This document shows positions 9,382-21,705 of a stretch of DNA of 64,000 bases, piece by piece. Every line of letters starts with the position of its first letter. The stretch's first letter is position 1. This DNA is from Corythucha ciliata. Lineage: Eukaryota; Arthropoda; Insecta; Hemiptera; Tingidae. The notes under the pieces were generated by a model, which saw only the letters and a program-made list of their open reading frames with translations, had not been told where the DNA came from and searched no databases. The translations under genes and the position numbers were made by a program. The DNA is taken from contig CM075943.1 of the NCBI GenBank assembly GCA_038030265.1, positions 25,420,001-25,484,000 on the forward strand, written 5' to 3'.

Positions 9382-12300
9382 GGTAAATGGAATTTGTGTA
9401 CGCTTGTTAGTTGGTAAGTTGGTGGCCGGGTGGAATGTGTTGTGCTCGAAGTCTTGGACTCTGACCTGTTTATGGAAGGTTTTGGATTTTTGTGTTTTTA
9501 TTTTTATCGTTTTTTCACCCCTGTCCCCTCAATTTTTTTTCGTTGTTCCGTGTCAAAGAGAGAATTGAACTGTTTAGTCTTGAAAGATTTGTGCAACTGG
9601 ACGGAGCGAGTGAAAGGAGCTCTGACCTCTCTTCGGGCCGAAGGCTCCTCCCGCCGCGCTACCAGTCTAATTAGTTATCCGATCCCTCTATCACTGCCTA
9701 ATCGAACGGTTAGTCGCATTCTTCCACCCCTCCCCCACCTAGAACCCCCTGTCCAAGTGTTTTGATGGTCGGCGGGGGGACGACACACCATCTTCTACGC
9801 GAGTGTCTCGCTGGCGAAGACTTCTTCGAGGGGGGAAAAAAAACCTTCAGCCTCTTCAACACGCCTTCCCCGCGGTGTCTCAAGATGAGAAACACCGAGT
9901 AACCCACCAGGATCCTCTTTTTCGGGCGCGGGCACTGGTTTGTCGCGGACCTTTTTCAGGTTTCCTACATCTCTCCTGACCTGTGAGCCTTTTCCCAAAG
10001 TTGACCTGTTCCCTCAGCATCCCCAGACAACAATAGGAACGGTTTTGTAACGCTCACTTAGCTCGTGATTTTTGTGTGTGTGTTATTTTTAAACAAAAAG
10101 GACCCTCCTCTTTTGACCTAAGCAGTGGTCGTCTCCGTTGTGGCGGTGTTTATAAGGTAAAAAGGCCGAGGGGGCATTGCCGGCCAAAAAATGCGTCAAA
10201 AGCTCATTGTCGCTGAAAACAAAATTATTGAAAGACCGCCGCGCCGTTCCGCTGGCGGTGCTCCCCGGTATGTCACGGCTGAGATGTGCCCCGGATTTCC
10301 ACAGTTTGTTGCGGCCTTGAACGAAAGAAGAAAAAAAGATGTTTATCTCGAATTCTCCAGGATTTTTTTCTCTTTCCTCCCCTGGAAGTCACTTGCCTCT
10401 CTTTAAACCGATAAATCTCCGAAGCTAATCAGCAATGTTTTTCAAAAAACTTTCTCCCTCAAACGTCCGATTTTTTTTTTTTTTCTTCTTCTTTCCTCCC
10501 TTCATCATTTTTCGAACAAAATTATATAGACGCCCCCTTTTTCTTATTCAGCCGAATCCACTCATTTTTGATGCTTGATTAGATGAATCCCCGGAATAAC
10601 AAAAAGTTGAGGGGGGAGTAGGGGTTAAGTTATAAAAACTCATGTTTTATGTATCGCAATGCTGCTTTCGGAATAACTAATGTTTTTTTATGCGCTCGTT
10701 TTGCCCTCCACCCCCCTCACTACATTTGCACCAGTCAAAAATCCCTCTCTCTAAACTGCTGGGGCGATCCATCTTTTTTTTTCTTTTTTTTTAAGTAACC
10801 GAAAGAGCGAGAAAGTATGATAGAGAAGGGCTCAGGCCGAGGACCTTGCGGTGCACCCAGTTGGGAGAGCGAGGGAGAAAGAAAAATAAACGAGCATTCC
10901 AGAAGGATTCGGGTGTTGTTAAGGAAGCTGGGGGTCGACTGTAAAAACTCTTTTTTTCTTTTTTCATCGTCTTCTTCTTAAATTACCCCTGCCGCATTTT
11001 GGCATGTGAAGAGGCCGACTGCTCCCCACCCTCTGGGTAATTTCAGAGGAAATGATAGTATTTTTGTTTTTGTTTTCAACTCACCAGCGGCACTTAATTT
11101 CACGCTAATGTATTAAAAATTGTTTTTAGGTGATTTTGTCTCTCTCTAATAATAATCGTGAAAAAAGTTCAGTGAAAGCCTTCGATATTCACTTGAAAAT
11201 AATTTAAATGCCGTTAAATTGTTATAATAAAAGTTGGCACTGTTGCAAATTCGCAGGAGAAAGCGCAAACGGCGCGAGGATGGTAAGCTTTGGCCACGGG
11301 GCGAGATTACAAAACGGTTGCGTTCCTGAACGGGGAAATACGGCGCTAATACTCGCGGTTTACTATAGAAAATCGGTACAAAACTGTATGTAACACCGGA
11401 AACTGGATGTTAATGTAGCAAAAGAACTGCTTTTGGCCGTTTTTATCCTCTTCTTGATTGGCTCACGATAATGTGAAATTCTGGAAATCTAAATGTTAAA
11501 TCGTTAAAATGGGACCATACTGGTTCAGCTCCAGAAATGATTCCCTGCTGTGCGGCATCCGCCTGACCACGGAATGGTCGCCGAGCTGCGTGTTTCTTGC
11601 TGACACGTAACTCTAGCACCACACGCTGGCGTTTCCAAGCGATGGCTGAAGCGCGAGGAAACGTTGAGGATAGCGCTAGAGTTGACGAGACTAGCCCGCA
11701 GTCCCCAAAGAACATTGGTGTTGTTGGGTTCTCGGATCTCCAAGGCCTGCTCACAAGTGCACGCTGGGATTGGAAGCTGTACATTGAGGAATCTATCGAT
11801 TCAACCCCCTTTAATATCAGATTTGCTTCCCCCCTTCCACTTAAAAAATAAAAAAATGTATCCATCGGCACGGCCCTCATTCATTTGCTACAGTCCTCCT
11901 CACCAACCCATGGCAGACGCAAATGTGCGAAGAATTTTTCTTTTTAGTTTCGTAGGGAATTTTTATAAGACTTCGTCTCGCCTCGAGTCCGGCTATTTTC
12001 AACAATTTCAACCATTCTCGTTCGCGATGGTTAGTCCACTCGTGACTTATAAAAAAGAATTTCGACAGCTAAAATTCTTGTCGTTTGACGTCAAACCCCC
12101 CCCCCCCTAAAAACAAGTTATGTCGAACCATATTTTTTAGGTATTTCTCCCAACAACTATCAGAGGCAATTAATTCTGTCATGAACAAGGGCTAATTTCC
12201 TAGGGTATAGATACGTTTTTTTTGTTCGAAATAAGCAACTATAGCCTCGGCACTGCAGCCTTTTTTAAACGAGCCTCCGATAAGATTACATTTTTGATTC

Positions 12301-14230
12301 AAATTTCTTTGGAATGCTTAGGGCTTTTCGTCTCGTTATAAGCCGACGTATTTTAACCTCATTAAAGCCACCTCGAGTCTATGATCCGCTACCCCTCTCC
12401 CCCCATAAACATTTATTTTACCGCTCGTTTAGCAGAGCAAAAAAGCTCCGAATAAGCGATTTGAGTAGATCTCTTGTTTTCAAACGAATATTCAAATTAG
12501 TGGCTTCAAAGCTTGGCGAGAGAGGGGTGAGTGAGAGAGTTGAAGTTGTCAATGTGTGTTTTCCAGATAAACGGACCGCGGAGTGTATTAAGGAGAGGCT
12601 TCCTGCCCCTCTCCAGCTACATACCACCACCGTCATCCCCTTATAACCCCGGAACGGTCTATTAAGTGCACCATCTCTTTTGGATTTTCATTAATACTGG
12701 AATGCGGTCCTTCGAAAGGATTTAGTATTTTGGTTTTAAAATTCTTCAAGTGGGGGAATAATTAAGTCAGAAAGAATTTATACGTTTCTCTTGGGAAACT
12801 TTAGTCTTTGGAAAAGAAAAAAAAGGAGTGCACTTTAAATCACGCATGCTAGCATTTGAATCCGATGGTACAAGAATTGAATATTCATGGAGGCAAACAT
12901 TGGTGCTGCGGGTTGGGAAATGGGGGGGGGGCGTCTAAAAATAATTAGAATTGCAATGAGTTGGGAGACCATGACAAATTGATAAGAGAAACCAATGAAC
13001 GAGACTGAAAAACTACTCTCATGGGTCGTTTATGCTTTGTTCGGTTTATGATCTCGTCAGCCAGCTACCGTAAACCACTAAATTTCTATTTAGTTGGGAG
13101 GGGTGTTTGAACTTTTCAGTCCAATCTGAAGTGAAGCCCATTGTACGAGTATAATGCCCAAAATTCAAGTCATAAATAGGTACCAACGTTACGCTGACAA
13201 ACAGCTTATAGTGTGAAGTAGAAATCCTACTCGGATGGCTTTATTTCACGACATAGAACATAGAACTTGTGATTCTCCCCAAACAGCCTTTTTTTTATTC
13301 CCCCACCCTGCCATAAAATCGAGTCCGAGATTTCTTCAAACCGTCACGGGTTTCATGCACGTTACTTCTTTTGTAAAGGTCTAGTGCTACTGACCACCTT
13401 CTGTAGGTTTTTCTCTGCCGACTTGACAGAAGACTAATTTGTATAACTTCTTCTTACAAAACCATGGGTTTCTGTGCAAATATAAATTCTCGGGGCACGA
13501 AACCCCTCCTTGGGACTCCGACTAATTGCGTTTTTATAAAATTAATTGGTTCGTGTAATCTGCTTGAGGGTCCATCTTGACCACCAAGGCCATATGCCGT
13601 GATTTTTTTTTTTCTACAGAAATCTATTAGTATGACATTATACCCGAAGATTTATCGCTTTATTTTCATACTTTCCTGATTTTGCTACATGGGAATACAC
13701 TAGTTAAGGACAGCCAGCACCCCTACGATGAGCACAAAATATCAAGGTTCACGGGAGGCCATTTCCTTTTTATAAAAACAATGACAAGAGAACAAAAAAT
13801 TGTATAGTTCTTATTTGTCAGCCCACAATTTATCGATGTCAATTTAAACTTGCCCATATGTAATTGATTCCACTGCGTGCGCGTGTCTTACCATACCAAG
13901 CTTCAAAGAATTTTTATATTGCAGCCCTTACCTTCCCACCACAGCACCAGCCTGGCTCTTACTGCCAGTCTATTCCTCTTATTTTCTGTTTTCAAACCCA
14001 TTTTAATCAAATCCTGACAATGGGTCGGGTAAGGACCTCTTTTTACCTGAAATCGGCCAAAGGTGAAAGAGATTTCATTTTGTTTTCTTTACCACGGAAA
14101 ATAGGAGCCCTATGCGTCTCATTAGAAAAGGAAAAAGATTACAGTTCAATCCAGAAAATATCGACGAATAGGGTGGGTGGGGGTTCACTCTAATGAAGCC
14201 TCTCTTTTCTTCTAACGGTTGTTATTTTTT
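9382..14230. other. unique non-coding sequence
   Basis: Many homopolymer runs and pyrimidine tracts. A GC-richer patch at 11480-11780 is open in several frames on both strands but none looks like a known protein. No repeats or RNA genes recognised. Confidence 0.5.
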
Positions 14231-14232
14231 TG

Positions 14233-14261
14233 TTCTTCTTCTTCTTCTTCTTCTTCTTCCT
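14233..14261 (+). repeat. (TTC)n microsatellite
   Basis: About eight to nine TTC units. Open frames across it are low-complexity artefacts. Confidence 0.85.
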
Positions 14262-15217
14262 TGAAGCAATCTCTGCATTTCACGACTTTTTTAAAGGCAG
14301 CTTTATGTGCCTGGAACACAATCATTTCGCGAGAAGGGGGAAAAAAAACACGATTTTTTGGCCCCCGTCACTTTTTTTTTCCTCTCGCATGTTTCCCATC
14401 ACCCATAAAAACTCTTCAAAAACTATTTGAGAACATGATCGCTATTTATGTAACCATGTTTTGAGATACGTCACCCACAAAATCGGCAACATTCACGTTT
14501 CACAGGTAAAAACGTATGACATTAAATTGGATGCGCGCATCATTGCGTTCCTCATGAGCATTAAAGAGCCGGAATTTTGGAATTTATACATTTTTTGTCC
14601 CATTCGTAATTTCTACTTTCTACGACATTAAAAATCATATTTTCCCATTCTCACACTTTCAAACTTTTTTTGTTTTTTTACTTTCTCGCGAATTTCGCAT
14701 CAAACGGTTTCATTTTTTTTTTTCAATTAATCCGAATTTTTCGCGTTGCCTCAATTATTACGGCATTTGGCAATCGTTGGTCACTGATTTTATTGGTCAT
14801 TTTATTTAAGGACATTCCGTAGTTTTACAAGCTCAATTTTCAAAAGATCCTTATCGTGAATTGGTTGCTGGATTTAACATAACCCGCAGCGTTATTTTCG
14901 ACGGATTTCGCGCGTTCATGGGCCTTGCCAGAAAAGGGAATAAGATCCATTTTCTCCAACAAAATTGATCACGATTACGATTGATTGTGATTAATTAGTT
15001 CAGTTAATAAGAACGTAAAACAGGGGTTCACCTTACATCGAAAGTGGTGTTTGATTTTTTTGTCTTGTATTGTATTTTTGTAGGTTAGAAGATAAGGAAT
15101 CTGAGTATTCGTCGTCCTAACCCCTGTGCTAATTTCAGTGCAGGCCAAAAACCGTTGATTTTTTGGGTTGTAGGCGAATAACTTCTTCAAATAAGAATCG
15201 GCCCACCAAACATTTAC
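14262..15217. other. no gene seen
   Basis: AT-rich sequence with several T runs; nothing recognisable. Confidence 0.5.
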
Positions 15218-15330
15218 GAAGATTGCACCCAAGGTGCGGTCCAGTCTCCGTCTCCAGGGACCGACTAGCCCTGGTGGCTGAAGGTCTGAGGTCGAAACGG
15301 AGACTGGACCGCACCGTGGGTGCAATCTTC
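15218..15330. mobile_element. hairpin MITE
   Basis: Arms of about 34 bp: GAAGATTGCACCCAAGGTGC and onward pair with the complement ending TGGGTGCAATCTTC at 15330, with one base difference in the CCAAGG/CCGTGG step. The loop is about 45 bp. Confidence 0.75.
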
Positions 15331-15464
15331 TTGAATAACTTCTTTTCTATGATTCATAGCTATACATATTCATATTAGTAGATTAGAAAATACTCTAATT
15401 TATTCGCACCCTTTGGGTTTTTTTGTGCAACCAACGTCAACGAAGCTATGAACCACCAATAAGG

Positions 15465-15587
15465 CCCGCCGCAAATTGAGCCCACGCGTGGGTCACCCAA
15501 GCTCAGAAAACACTTAAAAAAAGACTATCCATTTTCAACTGTTTTTTGAGCTTGGGTGACCCACGCGTGGGCTCAATTTGCGGCGGG
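15465..15587. mobile_element. hairpin MITE, near-perfect arms
   Basis: CCCGCCGCAAATTGAGCCCA, then CGCGTGGGTCACCCAAGCTC, pairs without visible mismatch with the right arm ending GCGGCGGG at 15587. Loop about 40 bp. Very little divergence suggests recent activity. Confidence 0.8.
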
Positions 15588-15754
15588 TCTAAAGGGGTTA
15601 AATACACAAATTATATTCGAAAAAATACACAATGTACGCAAAAACATGTACACAATGTGCACAATGTACTCATTGACTGGGCTATAATTGTCAATAACAA
15701 CCCATATAATACATTTTGATGAAATTGTATTGTTTTCATCGTACAGTAATAATT

Positions 15755-15894
15755 AAGCCGGCTTCACATGTGATCTGAAAAAAGCTCGGCTTTGAGCTGT
15801 ATCCAATGAAATATAATTAATTCAAACGCGGGTTGTACTTTGATTGGCTACAGCTCAAAGCTTAAGCTGTCACAGCTCGCATGTGAAGGTGGCT
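15755..15894. mobile_element. hairpin MITE, family 1 copy b
   Basis: Same family as 7899-8073 (AGCCGGCTTCACATGTG and GCATGTGAAGGTGGCT, internal GGCTTTGAGCTGTATCCAATG). It is flanked by near-identical 14-mers, TACAGTAATAATTA at 15742-15755 and TACAGTAATTATTA at 15895-15908. Confidence 0.75.
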
Positions 15895-16040
15895 ATACAG
15901 TAATTATTATATGATCGCAATCATGATTAGCCGCTGATCGTGGTTAAAGAAGTTAGTGAAAACGTGCCGGCTAACCAGTCAGAGGGACCGCCACACAAAC
16001 GTCTCCCGGAACAATATTTACAGCCCCACTCCCCACTGAA

Positions 16041-16415
16041 TTAAGGGGGCATAGGAGTACTACCCCTCGCCCATTATCACTCACCGTTTTGGAGTATTTT
16101 ATTTTTTATGGTCTTACATGAAACCTTATAGGCTTGAGTCAAGGCCAGTAGAGCCTGAATTTCAATTGTGACTTTCCTCGAATTTTAAATTAATATCATA
16201 AAAGTAACTAGTAATTTTATAAAAAAGTTAAATTAAAATTCGAGGAAAGTCAAAATGCAGGCTCTGCTGGTCTTGTCTCAAGACTATAAGGATTCATATG
16301 AGACCATACAAAATGAAATATTCCAAATACTTTGTGCGTAAAATGTTGAGGGGATGTAAAATGTTGGGGGGGGGGGCCTCGGGCGAGGAGTAGTATTTGA
16401 ATGTTCCCTCCTTAA
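16041..16415. mobile_element. hairpin MITE with TTAA ends
   Basis: TTAA begins the element at 16041 and closes it at 16412-16415. GGGGGCATAGGAGTACTACC pairs imperfectly with the right end. The inner 16108-16310 hairpin is stronger, with ACTTTCCTCGAATTTTAA pairing with its complement around a short AT loop. TTAA duplication would fit a piggyBac-type origin. Confidence 0.6.
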
Positions 16416-16635
16416 TAGGGCTATTCTGCTAATATTTGGGGAAATTACGGTGTCCCCTGTCCGAAATTATGTTATTTCCAGTCAAATGGTACAATTTTCC
16501 TTGTGGATAGGCCTCTTCAACAATCTCAATCACATTTTGAGATTAGAGAGATTGTGTTTGGAGCTCTTTGTAGTTAGCGGTTTTTGTGTTTATTGGTGAT
16601 GTTAATCGAAGAACCGTCCACGATCTCCTTACGTA

Positions 16636-16860
16636 AGCTCAAAACACAACAAGCTGTCCAAACAGCTGTAAGCATAACATGCTCGACACTTCAATAAGCT
16701 CTAACCACAGTAATGCCTAACCACAATAGGCTCTTACCACAAATAACCCTAACTATACAAAAAGCTCTAAGCACAAACGTCCTAGCTACAAAAAGCTCTG
16801 ACTACAAAATGATTCAACCTCAAAATCGTTTAACCGTGAACATTGATACGCTCTAAATTC
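16636..16860 (+). repeat. degenerate AAGCTCTAACCACAAA minisatellite
   Basis: Around ten imperfect units of 16-22 bp, built from AAGCTCT or similar followed by AACCACAA or ACTACAAA. The reverse complement of the same motif forms an array at 31225-31400. Confidence 0.65.
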
Positions 16861-17287
16861 AAACAATAGTGAGGCCAATCACCTTAGGGGAGGCGGATTC
16901 ACCTACCAGAACAATTCAAAGAAAAATTGTACCCGAGTGTGGGTGATTGGGTCCTTCTTGACTTGGTTTGCGCCAGTTCAGGTGGTGTGATTCAGATGTG
17001 GCGGGGGATCGTGGTGAGCAGTGGAACCTTCGCTCTTGGAGAGCTGTACCCCCCGCCCCCCGTACATATGCAAAAATTGCTGGGTTGATGACAGCCAGAA
17101 CCGAGTAGGTTTAGGGGCAGATGGTCGAGAAAGCTCGAACTGGCTCGAACCATAAAAAACATCGGCCACATGAAACTCAAATGACAAAACAACCTCTAAA
17201 ATCAAAATGGTTGTACTTCCCGAAACCTATTTGTAGTAATGTTGTAGAAGTCGTTGGTTTCCATTGAACTCTGAGGGGACCACACAC

Positions 17288-17436
17288 TAGCAGCCGCTCA
17301 GTCGCGCGACAGCCACGGGTTCCAGCGACACTCGAGAGTTGCGGGAAAGAGCTGGAGTTTAGGAGTACGAGTTGAGTGAAAAAAGAGTCACCTCGGCTGT
17401 CGCGTGACTTTCCAAGTCGCCAGTCGCGGCAACCCT
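17288..17436. repeat. imperfect GC-rich inverted repeat
   Basis: GTCGCGCGACAGCC (near 17301) pairs with GGCTGTCGCGTGAC (near 17394) with one mismatch. CACACACTAGC near 17282 also pairs with GCCAGTGTGTGC near 18089, hinting at a larger nested element spanning about 17280-18105. Confidence 0.4.
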
Positions 17437-17458
17437 AAAGGGCCCTAAAAGGGCCACT

Positions 17459-17593
17459 TTTATGGCGTTTTCCATTCAATGCAATACACTCGTGTGGTGT
17501 AAGTTTTTCCACACGTCCTCTCTGAATTGAAACATATGATGGAGAGAACACTGCTCTGCACTTGTGTAGTGTATTGAATGGAAATCGCTATTA
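17459..17593. mobile_element. hairpin MITE, family 2 copy a
   Basis: TATGGCGTTTTCCATTCAAT pairs with a right end reading ATTGAATGGAAATCGCTATT. The central CGTCCTCTCTGAATT and ATGATGGAGAG segment is shared with the copy at 40931-41083. Confidence 0.75.
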
Positions 17594-17760
17594 AATTGCC
17601 ATTTTTTTCGGTGATTAAAAATCACCGAGATCAAAAAGTTGCTCGCTGGTCTTCTCGGGCGCACACTGGGTAACTATTCGACAATAACTCTTTCCACTTA
17701 TAGCAACACAACTTTCATAGTAATACCACTTCTTTAGCAATACGTTAAATGTTCGCTGCC

Positions 17761-17905
17761 TTATGGAGGATTTCACCACCTCGGTTATTCGGTTTAACTG
17801 AGCCTAAATTGTTTACATAAAATTCAATGCATTTCCCCCCTTGATTAAGAGACGACTTAATTTTAAGCCGAACCTTAAGCCGAGGTGGTGAAATCCACCA
17901 TAGAG
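17761..17905. mobile_element. hairpin MITE
   Basis: GGATTTCACCACCTCGG near 17768 pairs with CCGAGGTGGTGAAATCC near 17880, and CGGTTTAACTGAG is partly matched by the complementary TTAAGCCGAACCTTAAGCCG side. The loop is about 80 bp. Confidence 0.7.
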
Positions 17906-18106
17906 AATAAGCCCCCTGGCCTACTGAACGAAGATGTAATTCGGAATGGGAACAAAAATCCGCCGCCGCGCCGCCTTCGACTGTCTCAAGGTAGGTCGAT
18001 TCGAGCAGAGCGGGCAATTTTTAATCACCCAGTGTGCGCGGCTTACTCAATGTGTTCCATATTATTGACTAAATAGTTGCCCGAGAAAATCGCCAGTGTG
18101 TGCCTC

Positions 18107-21100
18107 CAGCCTAACGAAACTTTAGAATTCTATCCACAGAATCTCAGTTGGGCGAGAAAAACGAGTAATTTGTAGCATTAGAAAATATAACCACAGCCTC
18201 AAAACAAGACGTCGTACCCCGGAAAATAGGCTTTCTAACTCGAGAATTTCCCCCATTTTAGGCTAGTTGATCGTTCTATGACACTATTCGACGAGGAGGA
18301 AAAATTTGCCAACATTCAAAATCGTGAGTGAAATTATAGTATTTTCGCGTACCATCTACCATCCCTAAGTAAGGATATGGTATCGAGATAAAATGTGCTT
18401 AAATCATAATTACCTATACGGTACGAATGATAACGCTGATCCCTGCTCCTTAAATAATCCCAGTGAAGGGGTGCTGCAAAATATACCGCAACCATAGACG
18501 ACTCATCAGTGCGAAGTATTACGACATCCCCTATTATAAGAAAAACCTCTAAAACGTTGTAAACCATCCCCCCTCACACAACTTTGTCAACCTTCTACGG
18601 CTCCCTGTTTTATCAACCAATAACACCGAAAAATCCCCGACTATAAGGGTTTTACGAAAATATTTTAATAGCGACGGTATGTCCCCTCCGGCCCGCCATG
18701 CCTAGTGGCTTTAAGAGAACCAGTTTTTTTTTAAAGGGGGCAATAACAAAATATTTTATTTATCGAAACTTTTTCAACATTATCTCAAAAATGTTCGTCG
18801 TTTACCCTCCCAGCCAGCATGGAAGCGTGGATCTGTCAATGAAAATAAGGAAGCTTCTTCCGTTCTTTAAAAAAGACTTCAAGGCGAAAAACGCGTTTAG
18901 AAGTGCCAGCTTCGTTATTTGAAACAACTCGGGACCAACTAACGTTTTACACGGCTCAAGTCACGAAATTAAAGGTCGTGAACTTGGGGCGCAAAGAAAG
19001 CAATCAGCCCGTTCTAAACACCCCCCCCCCCCACTACACCTTCATTTTTGGCGATATTCGGCCACAATTTATTGGTTTTTCGATTCATTTTTTCGTGAGC
19101 GGCTAAATCTTATTTTTGAATGAATGGGCTGGGCTCCGATACCCATTCAGAAATGGTTTAGTTATGCCTTGTCACAAGCTCTACACATCAATTAAAAATG
19201 TTTCATTTTTCCATTGCATCACGAATAAAGCTTGTGAACGACCCTATGGAATTCGCTAGGGGGTCGTTTACTGAATGATTAAGAGGTTGAAGGTGAAGTT
19301 GAAACTTCATGTTTGCTGGGAGGGGGTGGCTGGACTTTGTTGGATTGCGAATTTGAAAAAAAAAATCCAACCAGCCAAGTCTCCTCAGTCCTCACAGTGA
19401 AAAGAAGTCCTGTTCCTTCCTCCTCCGAAGTAAAAAGGCGAAGGAATGGGTTATGCTGAAATGTATAGGTTGCCGTGAGCAGCGTGGCAAGGACTTCGCG
19501 GAGGAGAAAAGAAGGAGGAAGAAGTCCGGTCCCCTTGGGTTGGTTGGGCCAGTAGCACCATTAATGCTTTTATCCTTGTCTAACTCTGAGGGGCCTGTCT
19601 TCTCTTTTCCTCTCGGCATCACTTGTGTTCCTTCTCATGGTAGGCATTTATCCTCTTTGCTATCCTGCTCCATCTCGGGTCATCTTTTTTGTTTTTTCTC
19701 CTATTCTCACGCAGAAAAAACAATTCAGATTCGTGTCAAGTTGTACCCCTTGAAGGCGTCTCAGTTTTGTCCTATCTTCAACTCTGATAGCCACAGTCGA
19801 ACAAAGAAACACAACTTCCAGCAAATTGCTTTGCACAAACGAAGAACCTGCGTTTTTTTTTTAAACAAACAAGAAAAGTGGAACTGAAGAGTACTATCCT
19901 CCCCCTACCACACTTAGTTTACCAATTTTCGTCTACAGCGCACCAAATCAATCCCTGTCTAAATTAAGGCCAAGTGTTCGACCCTGAGCTTTGACTTGAC
20001 ATGGGAGAGGACTAGTGGGTGCACAAAATAAAGTCGTTTTGAAGTGACTGGAGCAAAAAAAGCGGGACGTTCTCGCAAGCGGTTAAGGTCCAAGAAAAAA
20101 ATAAAGTTTTTGACATTTTGAAGGGTGAAAGAGAAAGTCTTTGCAGGAATGAATACTTTTACATAATTATTCTTCGGAAGAAATATGTGCGAGAAGGAAC
20201 GGCATCCGTAAAACGGCCCCATGGGTTCCCCAGGGGTGGTGGTGGAGGATGAAGAAGGGCGGTGGAGGATTCATTTGAAAACCACATTCTACAGGTTCAT
20301 TTTTTATTTCTCTTTCTTCTCTTCTTTATTTATTTTTTGATTCGATTTTTTTTAATGCTCAGGTTACTTAAGCAAGATGACCTGTTAAATTTCAATTGGC
20401 GTTGTTTTCATTTATTTTGCACTTGTGAACCTCCGGGGGTGACTGTGGATGGAAGGGGGGAAAGGAAGAGATAACCAAGAAGATTTAACGTCTTCTTTAT
20501 CTCGCGATCTCGTTCTAGCCTTAAAATAGGGGAATCTACGGCCAGGAGTTGGGGGAAATTAATGCAAGAAATCAAGTTATACTTTTATCTTATTATTCCG
20601 AGAGATAATGAATCTTATTGAGTTGCTAAATGATGAAAAATTTCTGAAGCTCGAGTTTTTATTGCTTTACAGAGTCTTTGAAGGCGAAGGAGAAGTAGAA
20701 GAACAAGAAAAATACCATCCTAGGCGAGCTTTCGCGGAGGGAAGAACACTAGACTCTCTTTTCTAGAGACACTTTATGGCCAAATGAGAAATCATTAAGA
20801 TGTTCTTCCCGTTTCTTTTCAAATCTAAACGGACTAGAAACATTTATGGGATGTTCGGGGTAACATTTTTTAGAAGGGTTGTCGTCCCCGAAACTGTGCC
20901 GCCTTCATTCGATAGTTCTGGGCCGCCTATGATGAACTAAAGCTCGCATGTGGTTCGCCGCAGATCAGGGGAAATAAAAAGTGGAGGATTAACTTCCTGT
21001 TTACGCCATAAAATATCGTAATATCTCGACTATCCAAGATCCACTGTTAGGCAGCTTCTACCAAGCTACCCCCCCCCCCCCAGCTTCTTTGAGCAGCTAC

Positions 21101-21284
21101 CTACTCAGTAGGGCTCGTTTCCCCATGACTATTCCTTGGCCAAAATGAAATGTCTAAGGTGGGGAGGGGGAAGCGCTACTTGACAGAATGAACGGTGGAG
21201 GAGAAGGCTCATTTCAGGTTCATAGGGCTCAGGGAGAAAGAGGATATCAAATCTGGAGGGCCCAGACATGAATCTAACCGTTGG
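18107..21284. other. no gene; simple sequence
   Basis: Unique sequence with homopolymer runs including a C run at about 19019-19032. No recognised protein, RNA or structured repeat. Confidence 0.5.
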
Positions 21285-21705
21285 AAGATATTCATGAAAT
21301 GGTCTCATTCGATAGTTTTGGGGGCTGAATACGAATATTTCCGTCTGCCGGCTATGTGCCTTCGAAAACTTGATTTGCTGCCGAGGGCAAACGCCCCTGA
21401 CAGTCACCGACCGACGCTCATATTCGTATTCAGCTCCATAATACCCGTCAGATGAGACAAGTCAAATGGACAAGTTTATCCGGTTTATTCATGCCCCAAA
21501 TTTAGGGAATTTGACTGACCGCCATACGCCCCATGCAGACGCTCATATCCTTATTCAGCTCCAAAAAACCTACTGAGTGAGACAAGTTACAAAATTACGA
21601 TCTTTCGGCTAATTCGTTTTCCAAATTAGGGAAATTGACTGGCCGCGGAGGGCAAATGCCCCAGGCAGACGCTCATATTCGTACTCAGCCCCACAAAAGC
21701 TATCA
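21285..21705. repeat. tandem repeat, about 125-130 bp unit
   Basis: ACGCTCATATTCGTATTCAG recurs with small changes near 21414, 21539 and 21669. GAGGGCAAAYGCCCC and AATTTAGGGAA(T)TTGACTG phrases occur in step. Just upstream near 21320-21338 part of the unit appears inverted (GGCTGAATACGAATAT). Confidence 0.65.

Noticed and set aside
11443..12110. Overlapping 72-148 codon frames on both strands
   Set aside because: GC-richer DNA is open in several frames at once, none resembling a known protein and no splice or start evidence favours one.
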